Shown here: positions 1 through 7,875 of the stretch, one piece after another
Layout of the letters: every line of letters starts with the position of its first letter
How positions within the stretch are numbered: position 1 is the stretch's first letter
DNA from: Actinobacteria bacterium ATB1
GTDB lineage: Bacteria; Actinomycetota; Acidimicrobiia; UBA2766
Reading direction: 5' to 3'
DNA length: 37,974 bases
NCBI GenBank assembly: GCA_021404985.1
Contig: QWHP01000002.1
Location: 1-37,974 of the forward strand
Translations under genes and position numbers: made by a program
Notes under the pieces: generated by a model
Databases searched by the model: none
What the model was told of the DNA's origin: nothing
Seen by the model: only the letters and a program-made list of their open reading frames with translations

Positions 1-70
1 CGGCAAAGGCCGCGCCTCCGCTTCCGACGACGAGTACGTCGGCTTCGAAATCGAAAAGGTCGTCAGACAC
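1..70 (-). CDS. FAD-dependent dehydrogenase/flavoprotein, N-terminal fragment at the window edge
   Basis: Only the first 23 residues are in the window, and the gene runs off the left edge. The visible peptide ends in a beta strand followed by VVGSGGAAFA, the FAD-binding GxGG dinucleotide fingerprint. This start resembles the fumarate reductase/3-ketosteroid delta-1-dehydrogenase type of flavoprotein, but the substrate cannot be read from so little. The GTG at 70 is chosen because a GGAG sits about 7 nt upstream (78-81); a second in-frame GTG at 76 lies too close to that site. The gene is divergent from the TSUP gene. The 244 nt between them hold no ORF I can support, presumably only promoters. 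Confidence 0.7.
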   Translation of the reverse strand, partial: MSDDLFDFEADVLVVGSGGAAFA

Positions 71-314
71 GAGCACGCTCCAGTCGTCTCGTCGAGCATG
101 CGATGCGAAGCCCCCGAAGCTCCGGGCGAGATCCTAGCTCGCCTGCCTATGGATAGAAGTAATGGGGTCTCTGCCCTACAGGCGCCGGAACCACCAAAGC
201 CGCGACGGGCCTCGACCACCTCCCGCCGGCCATAGCGTCTGGAATCACCAGCGGCACATCAACAAGACTCATAGCATCGACTCGGCTTTCGAAGTCGGGT
301 ACGCCGTCATCTCC

Positions 315-1133
315 ATGCAGACAGCCCTCTACGTCCTCTTGGCGTTTGCCACGGCTGCGATAGGAACCCTCGGAGGCCTCGGAGGCGCGATCCTCCTCGT
401 ACCCGTCCTCGTGGTGACCGGAACCTCAGCGGCAATCGCGGCTCCCCTCGGCCTCGTGACAGTGGCCGCGGGATCGATCTCCGCTGCGCCACGCCAGCTT
501 TTCGAACGCTCTGTGAACCATCGCATCGGGATCACGACGGAAGTGGTCGCCACGACCGCCGCCGTGACCGGAGCCCTCGTCTCCAACGCAATCGGCGATC
601 GTGTCCTCACGTATGTCCTTGCAGCGACGGCGCTCACCGCCGCCGTCGCCGGGGGCAGGCGTCGACCCACACGGAACCCACCTGATCCCGCTTGCGTGCC
701 GTCCGACGTCGGCGAACGCGTCGGATCCCTGAGCGGTGCCTACCCGGTCGGAGGAGGCATCGCCCCCTACCGAGTCGTGCGCCTGCCCGCAGGCCTCTCC
801 CTGATGGCACTTGCCGGTCTGATCGCGGGCCTCGCCGGCGCGCCCGGGGGCTTCATCAAGACCCCCGCCACAAGTGAGGTCATGCACGTCCCGACGAAGG
901 TCGCGGCGGCAACGACCACGTTCACTGTAGGGATCACGGCATCGGCAGCATTGATCGTCTTCGCCCTGCAGGGAAGAATCGACACGCGGCTCGGATCCGC
1001 CGTCGTGGTAGGGGCTCTCCTCGGTGGGCAGGCGGGGGCCCTCCTCCAGTCCCGCCTTTCTCCCTCCCTGGTGCGCCGAGTTCTTTCGGTTCTCCTCGTT
1101 GCCGTGGCTGTCGTCCTGGTGGTCCAGGCATGA
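315..1133 (+). CDS. TSUP-family membrane transporter (TauE/SafE-like)
   Basis: Inner-membrane permease of the TSUP (formerly DUF81) family, whose members export sulfite, sulfoacetate or other small anions. The 272-aa product is normal length and almost wholly hydrophobic. It begins with a Gly-rich first helix (GTLGGLGGAILLVPVL), repeated in the second half as LAGLIAGLAGAPGGFIKTP, the internal pseudo-symmetry typical of the family. ATG 315 is chosen because the first helix begins right after it; the open frame extends back to 162, but that part is Arg-rich and unlike a membrane protein. The stop overlaps the next ATG in an ATGA, so the two genes are translationally coupled. The substrate cannot be told from sequence. 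Confidence 0.85.
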   Translation: MQTALYVLLAFATAAIGTLGGLGGAILLVPVLVVTGTSAAIAAPLGLVTVAAGSISAAPRQLFERSVNHRIGITTEVVATTAAVTGALVSNAIGDRVLTYVLAATALTAAVAGGRRRPTRNPPDPACVPSDVGERVGSLSGAYPVGGGIAPYRVVRLPAGLSLMALAGLIAGLAGAPGGFIKTPATSEVMHVPTKVAAATTTFTVGITASAALIVFALQGRIDTRLGSAVVVGALLGGQAGALLQSRLSPSLVRRVLSVLLVAVAVVLVVQA

Positions 1134-1438
1134 ACACCGAACGCCGGCCGATCCCGCCTGGGCGTGTGAGCACGATCCGAGGTCACTGGCAACGTCCCGC
1201 CCTCACCGCGGCCACGCTCGGAGCCCTGGTCCTCGCGTTCGCCGGACTGGTGCTCCCCCGTGACGTTGCGGATGCCCTGCAGCGAGCGGCACTGACAGTC
1301 GTGATCGCCACACCGCTGCTGCGCATCGTCTGGCTGTGCGTCCGGTGGACGAACGAGCGTGACTGGCGCTTCCTCGCCGCGGGACTGGCCTTGGTGGCCG
1401 TCGTGGGTGCGGGTGCAGTTGCAGCGATGGGGAGGTAA
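1130..1438 (+). CDS. DUF1634-family small membrane protein
   Basis: A 102-aa protein with three predicted transmembrane segments at roughly residues 24-44, 50-66 and 82-99. The central motif TVVIATPLLRIV is the recognisable DUF1634 signature. Genes of this family are repeatedly found next to TSUP permeases, and here the ATG overlaps the TSUP stop by 4 nt. It is therefore probably a partner or accessory subunit of that transporter. No biochemical role is established for the family as far as I know. The stop is followed after 6 nt by the GTG of the VanW-family gene, so all three may be co-transcribed. Confidence 0.8.
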   Translation: MNTERRPIPPGRVSTIRGHWQRPALTAATLGALVLAFAGLVLPRDVADALQRAALTVVIATPLLRIVWLCVRWTNERDWRFLAAGLALVAVVGAGAVAAMGR

Positions 1439-1444
1439 CCACGC

Positions 1445-3274
1445 GTGGAAACCGAGAGGGACAGCTCACGCATCCGTACCCAGGTCAGCACCGAAGGTGA
1501 GGGCAGAACTCAGATCACCGGAACCGGCAAGGGAAGGAACGTTCCCCTGGAGAGCACGGTCAAGTCGCAGCGCCGACCCTCCGCGATCGTGGACCTCCCC
1601 TCGAAGATCAGTCGCGTCGTCCGCACGAAACGAGGTATGTGGACCCTCCTGGGACTGGCCGTCCTCGTGGCCGCTTTCGCGGCTGCGTACACGGTCGACC
1701 TGGCTGTGCACTCCGGCCAGGTGATGCCCGGTGTCTCCGTCGGAGGGACTGAAGTGGGTGGCCTCAGGTTCGAGACTGCAGGGGGGCGGCTCGAGAGCCG
1801 GGCCGCTCAGGTCAACTCCCGTGCGATCCCAGTACGCGTCGAGAACGCCAACTTCGAGATCGTCCCGAGCGAAGCCGGCATGGGCCTCGACTCTGCCAGA
1901 GCCGTCGACGAGGCGAGGAGCACTGGGAGGCACGGTCTTCCCTGGACGCGTGCCTACGAATGGATGCAGGCCCGGATCTTCGGCCGGAACATCGACTGGG
2001 AGGTGGAAGTCGACGGCAAGACTGCCCGGACGTTCCTGCGGAGCCTCGACTTCCCGGGCCACTCCGATGTGGTGGAGCCGACGGTCGCTTGGGAGGATCT
2101 CGAACCCGTCGTCACGCCACCGGCGGTCGGCAGACAGATCCACGTTGATCGGGCACTCACGTTGCTCCGCGAACGAATCATCGATGCCGGGGACGGCAGC
2201 GGTGAAGGCGGCCGGCTCGAGCTCCCTTCGGGAATCATCAGGCCGCGTTACGACGAGACGGATGCCCAGGCCGCCGCGGAGAAGGCGAAAGCAGAGTGGC
2301 TATCCTCCCCGATCACGGTGACACTGCTCGGTGCCTCGATGGAGCTCACGCCGGAGGATGTCACGGAGTTCCTCGGTTCACGCGCCGACCGGGAGGGGTT
2401 CCGCGTCGTCGTCGACGAGACGGCCTTGGCGGAGAACCTGCCTGATCATCTGCCTGACGGAGTCGGCACTCCTGCGGTCGACGCGAGCTACAGGATCGAG
2501 AACGGAGCCTCGGTGGTCGTGCCGGGAAGCGAGGGGATCGGCTGCTGTGCCAAAGGGAGCGGTGTCGCGCTCGAGCGGGCGCTCTCCGCCACCGATCCGT
2601 CGCGCCGCGTAGTGCAGCTCCGCGAAACCAGGCTCCTGCCTGAGAAGACAGCCGAGGAGCTCGCCGAGTTCGGTCCCCTCACGCGTCTCTCGACCTTCAC
2701 GACCAGGCACCCAGCCGGCGGAGCCAGGGTCGAGAACATCCACAAGCTCGCCGACATCATGCAGGGCGTCGTGCTCATGCCCGGAGAGACGTTCTCGATC
2801 AACGACCACATCGGGCCGCGAACGAAGGCCAAGGGGTGGAAGGTGGCCAAGGTGATCGAGGACGGCGTGTACGCACAGTCCCCCGGCGGCGGGATCAGCC
2901 AGTTCGCCACAACCCTCTACAACGCCGTCTATTGGGCCGGGCTACACGTAGACGAACACACACCTCACAGCATCTACATCTCCCGCTATCCACGGGGAAG
3001 GGAGGCCACCCTCGGATATCCGAAGCCCGACCTGGTGTTCACGAACACCTCGCCCGGCCCCGTCCTGATATGGCCTTCCTACTCCGCTTCTTCGATCACC
3101 GTGGAGCTCTGGGGCCTGAGCGACGGGCGCGTTGTCGAGGCGCTCCCGCAGACGCTCAGCAGGCAGGGTGTCTGCCGCATAGTCAAGGACACCCGGGTCA
3201 TCAGGTGGCCGGACGGCCGCGAAGAGACGGATCGTTACACCACCTACTACCGACCCGAGGGCAGGAGCTGCTGA
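1445..3274 (+). CDS. VanW-family cell-wall protein with YoaR-type peptidoglycan-binding repeats
   Basis: A 609-aa membrane-anchored extracytoplasmic protein. A charged cytoplasmic N-terminus of about 65 residues precedes one transmembrane helix (about 66-86). Two repeated alpha/beta domains of the PG_binding_4/YoaR kind follow (about 95-200 and 215-385), and then the VanW domain (about 415-545). The VanW hallmark is clear: MPGETFSIND, then SPGGGISQFATTLYNAV, then HSIYISRYPRGREAT. VanW proteins accompany some vancomycin-resistance operons but are widespread and of unclear function, so this is not evidence of resistance. The GTG start has a strong GGGGAGG 9 nt upstream. Its TGA abuts the converging VOC gene stop, the two sharing TGATCA with no intergenic space. 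Confidence 0.88.
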   Translation: METERDSSRIRTQVSTEGEGRTQITGTGKGRNVPLESTVKSQRRPSAIVDLPSKISRVVRTKRGMWTLLGLAVLVAAFAAAYTVDLAVHSGQVMPGVSVGGTEVGGLRFETAGGRLESRAAQVNSRAIPVRVENANFEIVPSEAGMGLDSARAVDEARSTGRHGLPWTRAYEWMQARIFGRNIDWEVEVDGKTARTFLRSLDFPGHSDVVEPTVAWEDLEPVVTPPAVGRQIHVDRALTLLRERIIDAGDGSGEGGRLELPSGIIRPRYDETDAQAAAEKAKAEWLSSPITVTLLGASMELTPEDVTEFLGSRADREGFRVVVDETALAENLPDHLPDGVGTPAVDASYRIENGASVVVPGSEGIGCCAKGSGVALERALSATDPSRRVVQLRETRLLPEKTAEELAEFGPLTRLSTFTTRHPAGGARVENIHKLADIMQGVVLMPGETFSINDHIGPRTKAKGWKVAKVIEDGVYAQSPGGGISQFATTLYNAVYWAGLHVDEHTPHSIYISRYPRGREATLGYPKPDLVFTNTSPGPVLIWPSYSASSITVELWGLSDGRVVEALPQTLSRQGVCRIVKDTRVIRWPDGREETDRYTTYYRPEGRSC

Positions 3275-3775
3275 TCACATGACCGGTGACCCGTACATCT
3301 CACCGAGGGGGTCCGAGATCACCTCGATCCGCTCTCCGTCAGGCCCGGAGAAGTACAGGGACGACCCGTCGATGTGGGCATAGGGAACGTCGGTCTCGTC
3401 GAGCTTCGCCTTGAGGTGATGCCATCTGTCGGGCTCGACCGAGATCGCCAGGTGGTGCAGGCCACCGAGCACCTCCTGGTACTTCCCGAGGTCGAGTCCC
3501 GGAAGGTCGAAGAACGCGAGCGTGTTGCCGTTGCCGATGTCGAAGAAGAAGTGGGTGGAGCCCCGGTAGTCCCTGTTCTCGAAGAGCTCGGTCAGGGGGA
3601 ACTCGAGGAACTCCTGATAGAAGCGGATCGTTCGTTCGACGTCTGACGAGATCAGCGCAACGTGATGCACGCCACGCGCAGAGGAGCTCGGGCGGTCTTC
3701 ACGAGGCCTCAGATGCAGGCGCCGCAACTCCTCCCACTCCTCAGCCCTGTCGACGTCGAGTCCATGTGTCGTCAT
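3275..3775 (-). CDS. VOC-superfamily (glyoxalase/dioxygenase) protein
   Basis: A 166-aa single VOC-fold protein. After a charged N-terminal extension of about 34 residues there are two beta-alpha-beta-beta-beta modules. Candidate metal ligands are visible: His in GVHHVALIS, His in GGLHHLAIS and Glu in GERIEVIS. The H/H/E set favours a metal-dependent enzyme such as a ring-cleaving dioxygenase, lyase or isomerase rather than a binding protein. Its ATG overlaps the stop of the upstream maleylacetate reductase gene (ATGA), so the two are coupled and probably serve one aromatic or chloroaromatic catabolic route. The exact reaction is not determined. Confidence 0.82.
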   Translation of the reverse strand: MTTHGLDVDRAEEWEELRRLHLRPREDRPSSSARGVHHVALISSDVERTIRFYQEFLEFPLTELFENRDYRGSTHFFFDIGNGNTLAFFDLPGLDLGKYQEVLGGLHHLAISVEPDRWHHLKAKLDETDVPYAHIDGSSLYFSGPDGERIEVISDPLGEMYGSPVM

Positions 3776-4872
3776 GACCCTCCTTCCGGGAACGTGCCGC
3801 GTCTCGCCACGGGACTTCCAGGAGCGCATCCGGACCATGCCTCGTCGAGCATGGCGAGCACCTCGTCGTGAACCAAGGCTCGTGGATTGTCCGGACTGGA
3901 TTCGACGACCTGCCGCGCGACGGCTTCGAGATCGCGTCGTTGGACCCCGAGCGAGGCGAGGCCAGGCTCCAGCCCGGCATCCCGGGCCAGGTCCCAGAGC
4001 GCCAGAGCAGGATCCGCCGAGCCCAGAGCCCTGCGGAGTGGATCGAGGACGGCACCGCATACGTCGGTGTTGAACGCGACGACGTGAGGCAGCAGCGCGG
4101 CGTTCGCCGCCCCATGGCGGACCGCGAAACGCCCTCCGAGGATGTGGCAGATCCGGTGGTGAAGGCCCATGCCGACTTCGGCCATGGCCAAGCCGGCCAT
4201 CCAGGCGCCGAACATGAGGTTCGCCCGCGCCTCGATGTCACGAGGGTGGCCGATGCAGTCAGGTAATGCCCGTGAGAGCGCCCGTATGCCCCCCTCGCAC
4301 ACGAGGTCGGTCAGCGGGTTCGATGCCTTGGCATACAGGGCCTCGACGCAGTGGGCGAGAGCGTTGAATGCGCTCTGGGCCGTGACCGCAGGCGCGAGGT
4401 CGACGGTGACCTCGGGGTCGTAGATCACGGTCGACGGCTTCACGCAAGGATCCCGGCCGGTGACCTTCTCGCCATCCGTCATGCCCCAGATCTGCGTCAT
4501 CTCAGACCCCGAATAGGTCGTCGGTACGGCGAGGACGGGGATCTTCAGGTCCAGAGCCACCGCTTTGGCCAGACCGGTCGCGGAGCCGCCGCCAACGCTC
4601 ACGATTCCGTCGGCGCCCACCTCCCCTGCCGCAGCGCGGGCGCGCTCCGCCAAGGCGACGGGTACGTGTTCGACGACTTCCCTCCAGCGCAGTGTGGTGA
4701 GGTCTCCGAGGTGGCTTTCCGCCTCGTCTCCGGTGGTCGCGCTGCTCGCACTCGTGATGAGGAGGATCCTCCCCATGCCCAGGGCGACCGCCTCTCCGCG
4801 GACCTCCGGCAGAGTCCCGGCACCGAACACGACTCGGCCACCGACAGACTCGTGCACGAAACGTGCCCGCAT
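3772..4872 (-). CDS. Maleylacetate reductase (iron-containing alcohol dehydrogenase superfamily)
   Basis: A 366-aa cytosolic enzyme. Maleylacetate reductases reduce maleylacetate to 3-oxoadipate with NAD(P)H in hydroxyquinol, resorcinol and chlorocatechol degradation. The N-terminal Rossmann-like half carries the nucleotide loop SVGGGSATGLAKA (about residues 92-104) and PTTYSGSEMT (about 118-127). The helical C-terminal half carries FNALAHCVEAL and the family motif GLHHRICHILGG, typical of this branch rather than of butanol or glycerol dehydrogenases. It is the first full-length gene of a two-gene minus-strand operon with the VOC gene. Its ATG directly follows the TGA of a 21-codon ORF. No intradiol dioxygenase for hydroxyquinol is present in the window. 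Confidence 0.88.
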   Translation of the reverse strand: MRARFVHESVGGRVVFGAGTLPEVRGEAVALGMGRILLITSASSATTGDEAESHLGDLTTLRWREVVEHVPVALAERARAAAGEVGADGIVSVGGGSATGLAKAVALDLKIPVLAVPTTYSGSEMTQIWGMTDGEKVTGRDPCVKPSTVIYDPEVTVDLAPAVTAQSAFNALAHCVEALYAKASNPLTDLVCEGGIRALSRALPDCIGHPRDIEARANLMFGAWMAGLAMAEVGMGLHHRICHILGGRFAVRHGAANAALLPHVVAFNTDVCGAVLDPLRRALGSADPALALWDLARDAGLEPGLASLGVQRRDLEAVARQVVESSPDNPRALVHDEVLAMLDEAWSGCAPGSPVARRGTFPEGGS

Positions 4873-4938
4873 TCAACACCCCCGCGACTCGGGGTCCGTC
4901 AGGCACATGAGGCTGTCGGGAACCACTGTCACGTTCAT
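4873..4938 (-). CDS. Short ORF (21 aa) immediately upstream of maleylacetate reductase
   Basis: ATG at 4938 is preceded by a strong GGAGG 4 nt upstream (in CTTGGAGGACCG) and the ORF ends in TGA directly abutting the reductase ATG (TGAATG). The peptide starts MNVTVVPDSLMCLTDP and ends with Cys. An in-frame ATG 24 nt further upstream lacks a good ribosome site. It looks like a translated leader or coupling ORF giving the reductase its ribosomes, since the reductase has no obvious ribosome site of its own. No homology is recognised. It could also be a tiny functional peptide, but nothing in the sequence proves translation. Confidence 0.45.
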   Translation of the reverse strand: MNVTVVPDSLMCLTDPESRGC

Positions 4939-5154
4939 CGGTCCTCCAAGGTAACGGCTCATGTCTCTGCGCGTCACCCGTTCCGCGAGCCGGCCACGCG
5001 ACTTCCGCCCGCGGCAGCGATGAGAAGACCCAGGCCGATCGACCCCGGGAACACATTTCGGGGGAAGTCGCCAGGGAGGTCGTCGCGGCGTCGAAGATAG
5101 GGACCCAGTCCCCGTCTGCCCCGTCTGCCCCGCCGAGCCCGCCGCCCGCATGAG

Positions 5155-5457
5155 CTATCGCGACGAGGACCCGTAGGAGATCGTGACGACAGCCATGACC
5201 CTCGCTGATGTCGGGCTCATGGCGGGTGCGAGGACCAGGAGCGAGAAGTGAAGCGCGACCATGAGGATGTATGACCAGTACCACTCCCCTTCGGCGTTCC
5301 CGGCGGACAGGAGGATCGCGAGAGTCTGGGCGATCCCCAGGACCGCGGCGACGCGGAGCCAACGGCCAGCGATGTCTCCACGGCGAGTGTGAGCCGGGTC
5401 GAACCCCAGGCATCCGCATGGCCAACCGGCCGGCGGGCCACTAGCGTGGCAAGGCAT
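5155..5457 (-). CDS. Small putative membrane protein, unknown function
   Basis: A frame of up to 100 aa. The last 70 residues look genuinely coding: third positions are almost all G/C and there are two clean hydrophobic segments, WLRVAAVLGIAQTLAILL and YILMVALHFSLLVLAPAM, followed by a polar tail ending YGSSSR. The N-terminus is uncertain. The only ATG upstream is at 5457, which overlaps the divergent DUF2277 ATG at 5456 on the other strand, and the first 30 residues are Cys/Pro/Gly-rich and unconvincing. It may be a truncated remnant of a larger membrane protein. I recognise no family. Confidence 0.4.
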   Translation of the reverse strand: MPCHASGPPAGWPCGCLGFDPAHTRRGDIAGRWLRVAAVLGIAQTLAILLSAGNAEGEWYWSYILMVALHFSLLVLAPAMSPTSARVMAVVTISYGSSSR

Positions 5458-5716
5458 GTGTAGGAACATCACGACATTGCGGGGGCTCGAGCCACCGGCC
5501 ACCGAGAAAGAGATCGAAGCAGCCGCCCGGCAGTACGTGCGAAAGGTGAGCGGAGTCCAGAAGGTCAGCGAGCAGACGGAGGCCGCTTTCGAGCGCGCGA
5601 TCCGGATCGTCGCCGGCGCCACGGCCGACCTGCTGACAGAGTTGCCCCCGAGACGGCAGCCTCCCAGGACCCAACCCCCTCTGCGGCGTCTGCAGGCACC
5701 CGCACGCACCGCGTGA
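5456..5716 (+). CDS. DUF2277 family protein
   Basis: An 86-aa protein. The N-terminal signature MCRNITTLRGLEPPAT and the helical stretch AARQYVRKVSG are characteristic of DUF2277, a small actinobacterial/proteobacterial family of unknown function with a conserved N-terminal Met-Cys-Arg-Asn. The C-terminal third is Pro/Arg-rich and probably disordered. The stop overlaps the GTG of the radical SAM gene (GTGA), so the two are translationally coupled. The start is fixed by the family N-terminus even though no strong ribosome site is visible; the message may be nearly leaderless. Confidence 0.85.
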   Translation: MCRNITTLRGLEPPATEKEIEAAARQYVRKVSGVQKVSEQTEAAFERAIRIVAGATADLLTELPPRRQPPRTQPPLRRLQAPARTA

Positions 5717-6990
5717 GCGACGGCGCAGGCACCCGGCAAAGCGACGTGCCGGCGCTGGCACCTTTCCACGTGCTGGCGAAGCCGACCGGGGCGATCTGCA
5801 ACCTGGACTGCGCCTACTGCTTCTACCTCGAGAAGGAGGACCTCTACCCGGACGGCCGGTTCCGCATGGACGATTCGGTGCTCGAGGCCTACATCGGGCA
5901 ACTGCTCGCATCCCAGGCCGGCCCCGAGGCCACGGTCGCCTGGCAGGGTGGTGAGCCGGCGATCATGGGGGTCGACTTCTACCGCCGTGCCGTGCAAATC
6001 GCAGAAGAACTCCGCGCGCCGGACCAGAGAGTCGTGTACACGATCCAGACGAACGGCACCCTCCTCTCCGACGAACTCTGCGAGGTCTTCGCTGAGCACG
6101 ATTTCCTCGTCGGCATCAGTATCGACGGACCTCGCGAGATGCACGATGCCCACCGAGTCGACAAGCGTGGGCAACCGACCTACGACAGGGTGATCGAAGG
6201 CCTGGAGAGGCTCGCGGCTCATCGCGTCGAGTTCAACGTCCTCTGCACGGTGAACTCTGCGAACGAGGACCATCCGCTCGAGGTCTACCGACATTTGCGG
6301 GACGACCTCGGGGCAGAGTTCATCCAGTTCATCCCCGTCGTCGAGCACGACACTGCGACCGGCGAGGGAACGGGACAGCGGGTTTCCGGCCGTTCCGTCG
6401 CTCCGGATGCGTGGGGCCGCTTCCTGATCGACGTGTTCGACACCTGGGTGACGCGGGACGTCGGCAGGGTGTTCGTCAACCATTTCGACGCGGGCCTCGC
6501 ATCGTGGTTGGGTCTGCCTCCGGGGATGTGCATCTTCGCCGAGACGTGCGGAGACGCGCTTGCACTCGAGCACAACGGAGACCTGTACTCCTGCGACCAC
6601 TTCGTCGACGGCAGGCATCGACTCGGGAACATTACCGAGACCTCGCTGCCGGAGCTCGTCGGCTCCGACGCGCAACGCGCCTTCGGGAACGCGAAGAGGG
6701 ACACGCTCCCCTCGTACTGCCGGGAATGCGAGGTGTTCTTCGCATGCCACGGCGAGTGCCCGAAGAACCGCTTCACCACGACCCCCGCCGGCGATCCCGG
6801 GTTGAACTACCTGTGTGCCGGATACAAGGCCTTCTTCGGCCACGTCGACGGTCCGATGCGCCTCATGGCAGACCTCCTACGCCAGGGCAGGCACGCCGAC
6901 GAGGTGATGAAGATCTTCGCAACGGCCGGGCGCAACGAGCCGTGTCCGTGCGGGAGCGGCCGCAAGGCCAAACTCTGCCACGGCCGCTGA
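5713..6990 (+). CDS. Radical SAM/SPASM enzyme, anaerobic sulfatase-maturase-like, with C-terminal SEC-C motif
   Basis: A 425-aa cytosolic iron-sulfur enzyme. Cys29, Cys33 and Cys36 form the radical-SAM CxxxCxxC motif in CNLDCAYCFYLEK, and VAWQGGEPAIMG is the GGEP SAM-binding motif. The SPASM domain (about 275-385) has Cys clusters in MCIFAETCGD, YSCDHF and YCRECEVFFACHGECP that would bind two auxiliary [4Fe-4S] clusters. The end, NEPCPCGSGRKAKLCHG, is a SEC-C zinc-binding tail. Anaerobic sulfatase-maturating enzymes oxidise a Cys or Ser of a sulfatase to formylglycine, and this sequence is of that type. No sulfatase is present in the window, so the partner protein is unknown. The GTG start overlaps the DUF2277 stop. 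Confidence 0.88.
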   Translation: MSDGAGTRQSDVPALAPFHVLAKPTGAICNLDCAYCFYLEKEDLYPDGRFRMDDSVLEAYIGQLLASQAGPEATVAWQGGEPAIMGVDFYRRAVQIAEELRAPDQRVVYTIQTNGTLLSDELCEVFAEHDFLVGISIDGPREMHDAHRVDKRGQPTYDRVIEGLERLAAHRVEFNVLCTVNSANEDHPLEVYRHLRDDLGAEFIQFIPVVEHDTATGEGTGQRVSGRSVAPDAWGRFLIDVFDTWVTRDVGRVFVNHFDAGLASWLGLPPGMCIFAETCGDALALEHNGDLYSCDHFVDGRHRLGNITETSLPELVGSDAQRAFGNAKRDTLPSYCRECEVFFACHGECPKNRFTTTPAGDPGLNYLCAGYKAFFGHVDGPMRLMADLLRQGRHADEVMKIFATAGRNEPCPCGSGRKAKLCHGR

Positions 6991-7019
6991 CGTGAGCGCG
7001 ACTCCCACACTGGAGCCGG

Positions 7020-7769
7020 TCACCCGGGGACGGTGGTGCTCGTCACCCAGAGTGCGGCACCGAGAACCACACCGTCGGGACCCGATCGCTCCGCCAGAGC
7101 CGCTTCGACCGCTGCACGTGCCTCCTCGCGCCTGTGGTCCGGGACCGTTTCGAGCACTGCCCTTCCGACCCCGCTTGACGACACGTAGTCCGCGACCTCG
7201 CGAGGAGTTGGCCCGGGACACAATCTGACGTCCTCGGGTCGGGTGTCGCACCGGCCGAAGCCGGCGATAGAGAGCACCGACTGGATCGCGTCCGGATCGG
7301 ACTGGGCGAACATCCCTGTGGTACCAGCCGTGTCCGGGAGAGAGCCGTACGCGAGAAGAGCGGCTCCCGGAACCGAGAGGCATTCGTTCTGGACCAGGGG
7401 GACGCCATGTCACGACGTGCAAACGCCCGCCGGGACGGAGCGCGGAAGCGATGTTCCGGAAGGTTGCAACCGGGTCCGCGAAGAAAATTGTGCCGAACCG
7501 GCTGATCACCACGTCGAACTTGCCCGGCCTGAAGTCCTCGACTTGGGCATCGGCTTGCCGGAACTGCGCGTTGTCGACCCCGCCGGCACCGGCACGCGCG
7601 CGGCGAGCTCGACCGTCGGTTCCGAGGTCCACGCCAAGGACTTCCCCCCGGGGCAACGGCGTCGGCCGCGAGTAGTGACGTCCTCCGCAGCCGCAACCGA
7701 CGCGAGGACGCGCTCTCCCTTCAGCAGTCCCGCAGCCTTCGACAGCACGCTCGCGACGGTTCCATGACG
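7020..7769 (-). pseudogene. SAM-dependent methyltransferase pseudogene (many frameshifts)
   Basis: Recognisable class I methyltransferase pieces lie in order but in different frames: KAAGLLKGERVL, then VGCGCGG, then SLLAADAVAPGG, GEVLGVDL, SEPTVELAAR, GGVDNAQFRQADAQ, KFDVVISRFGTIFFADPVA, RPGGRLHVVTWRP, QNECLSVPGAALLAYGSLP and MFAQSDPDAIQSVLSIAGF, ending DGVVLGAALWVT. Two lesions can be pinpointed. One base is missing where GERVLDVGCG would be encoded (near 7705). One extra base lies in a run of five G (plus strand 7397-7401) before QNECL. Pieces of intact family members align end to end, so most of the gene is present but cannot be translated. It converges on the radical SAM gene, 30 nt away. 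A base-calling or assembly fault is possible, but the flanking genes are clean. Confidence 0.8.
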
Positions 7770-7875
7770 GCGTCCCGCCTGTCTGCGTCGGCCGCCCACC
7801 GCCTACCCACTGCGCAGCCCACGCGCCCTGGCACCGATCGTGAGACTCGCGGCATCCGCAGTCTCCCGGCGATTC

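Noticed and set aside
162..314. Upstream extension of the TSUP frame starting at 162
   Set aside because: The 51 added residues are Arg/Pro-rich and unlike a membrane N-terminus; ATG 315 leads directly into the first conserved helix.
1445..3274. VanW-family gene as evidence of vancomycin resistance
   Set aside because: VanW/YoaR proteins are widespread in non-resistant bacteria, and no VanH, VanA, VanX, VanR or VanS homologs are present.
4873..4938. The 21-aa peptide as a RiPP precursor for the radical SAM/SPASM enzyme at 5713
   Set aside because: It is on the opposite strand, in a different transcription unit, lacks a recognisable leader, and the radical SAM protein is of the sulfatase-maturase type.
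5155..6843. 562-aa minus-strand frame across the radical SAM gene
   Set aside because: The part opposite the radical SAM gene is a shadow without motifs; only its last about 70-100 codons (5155-5457) look coding and were annotated separately.
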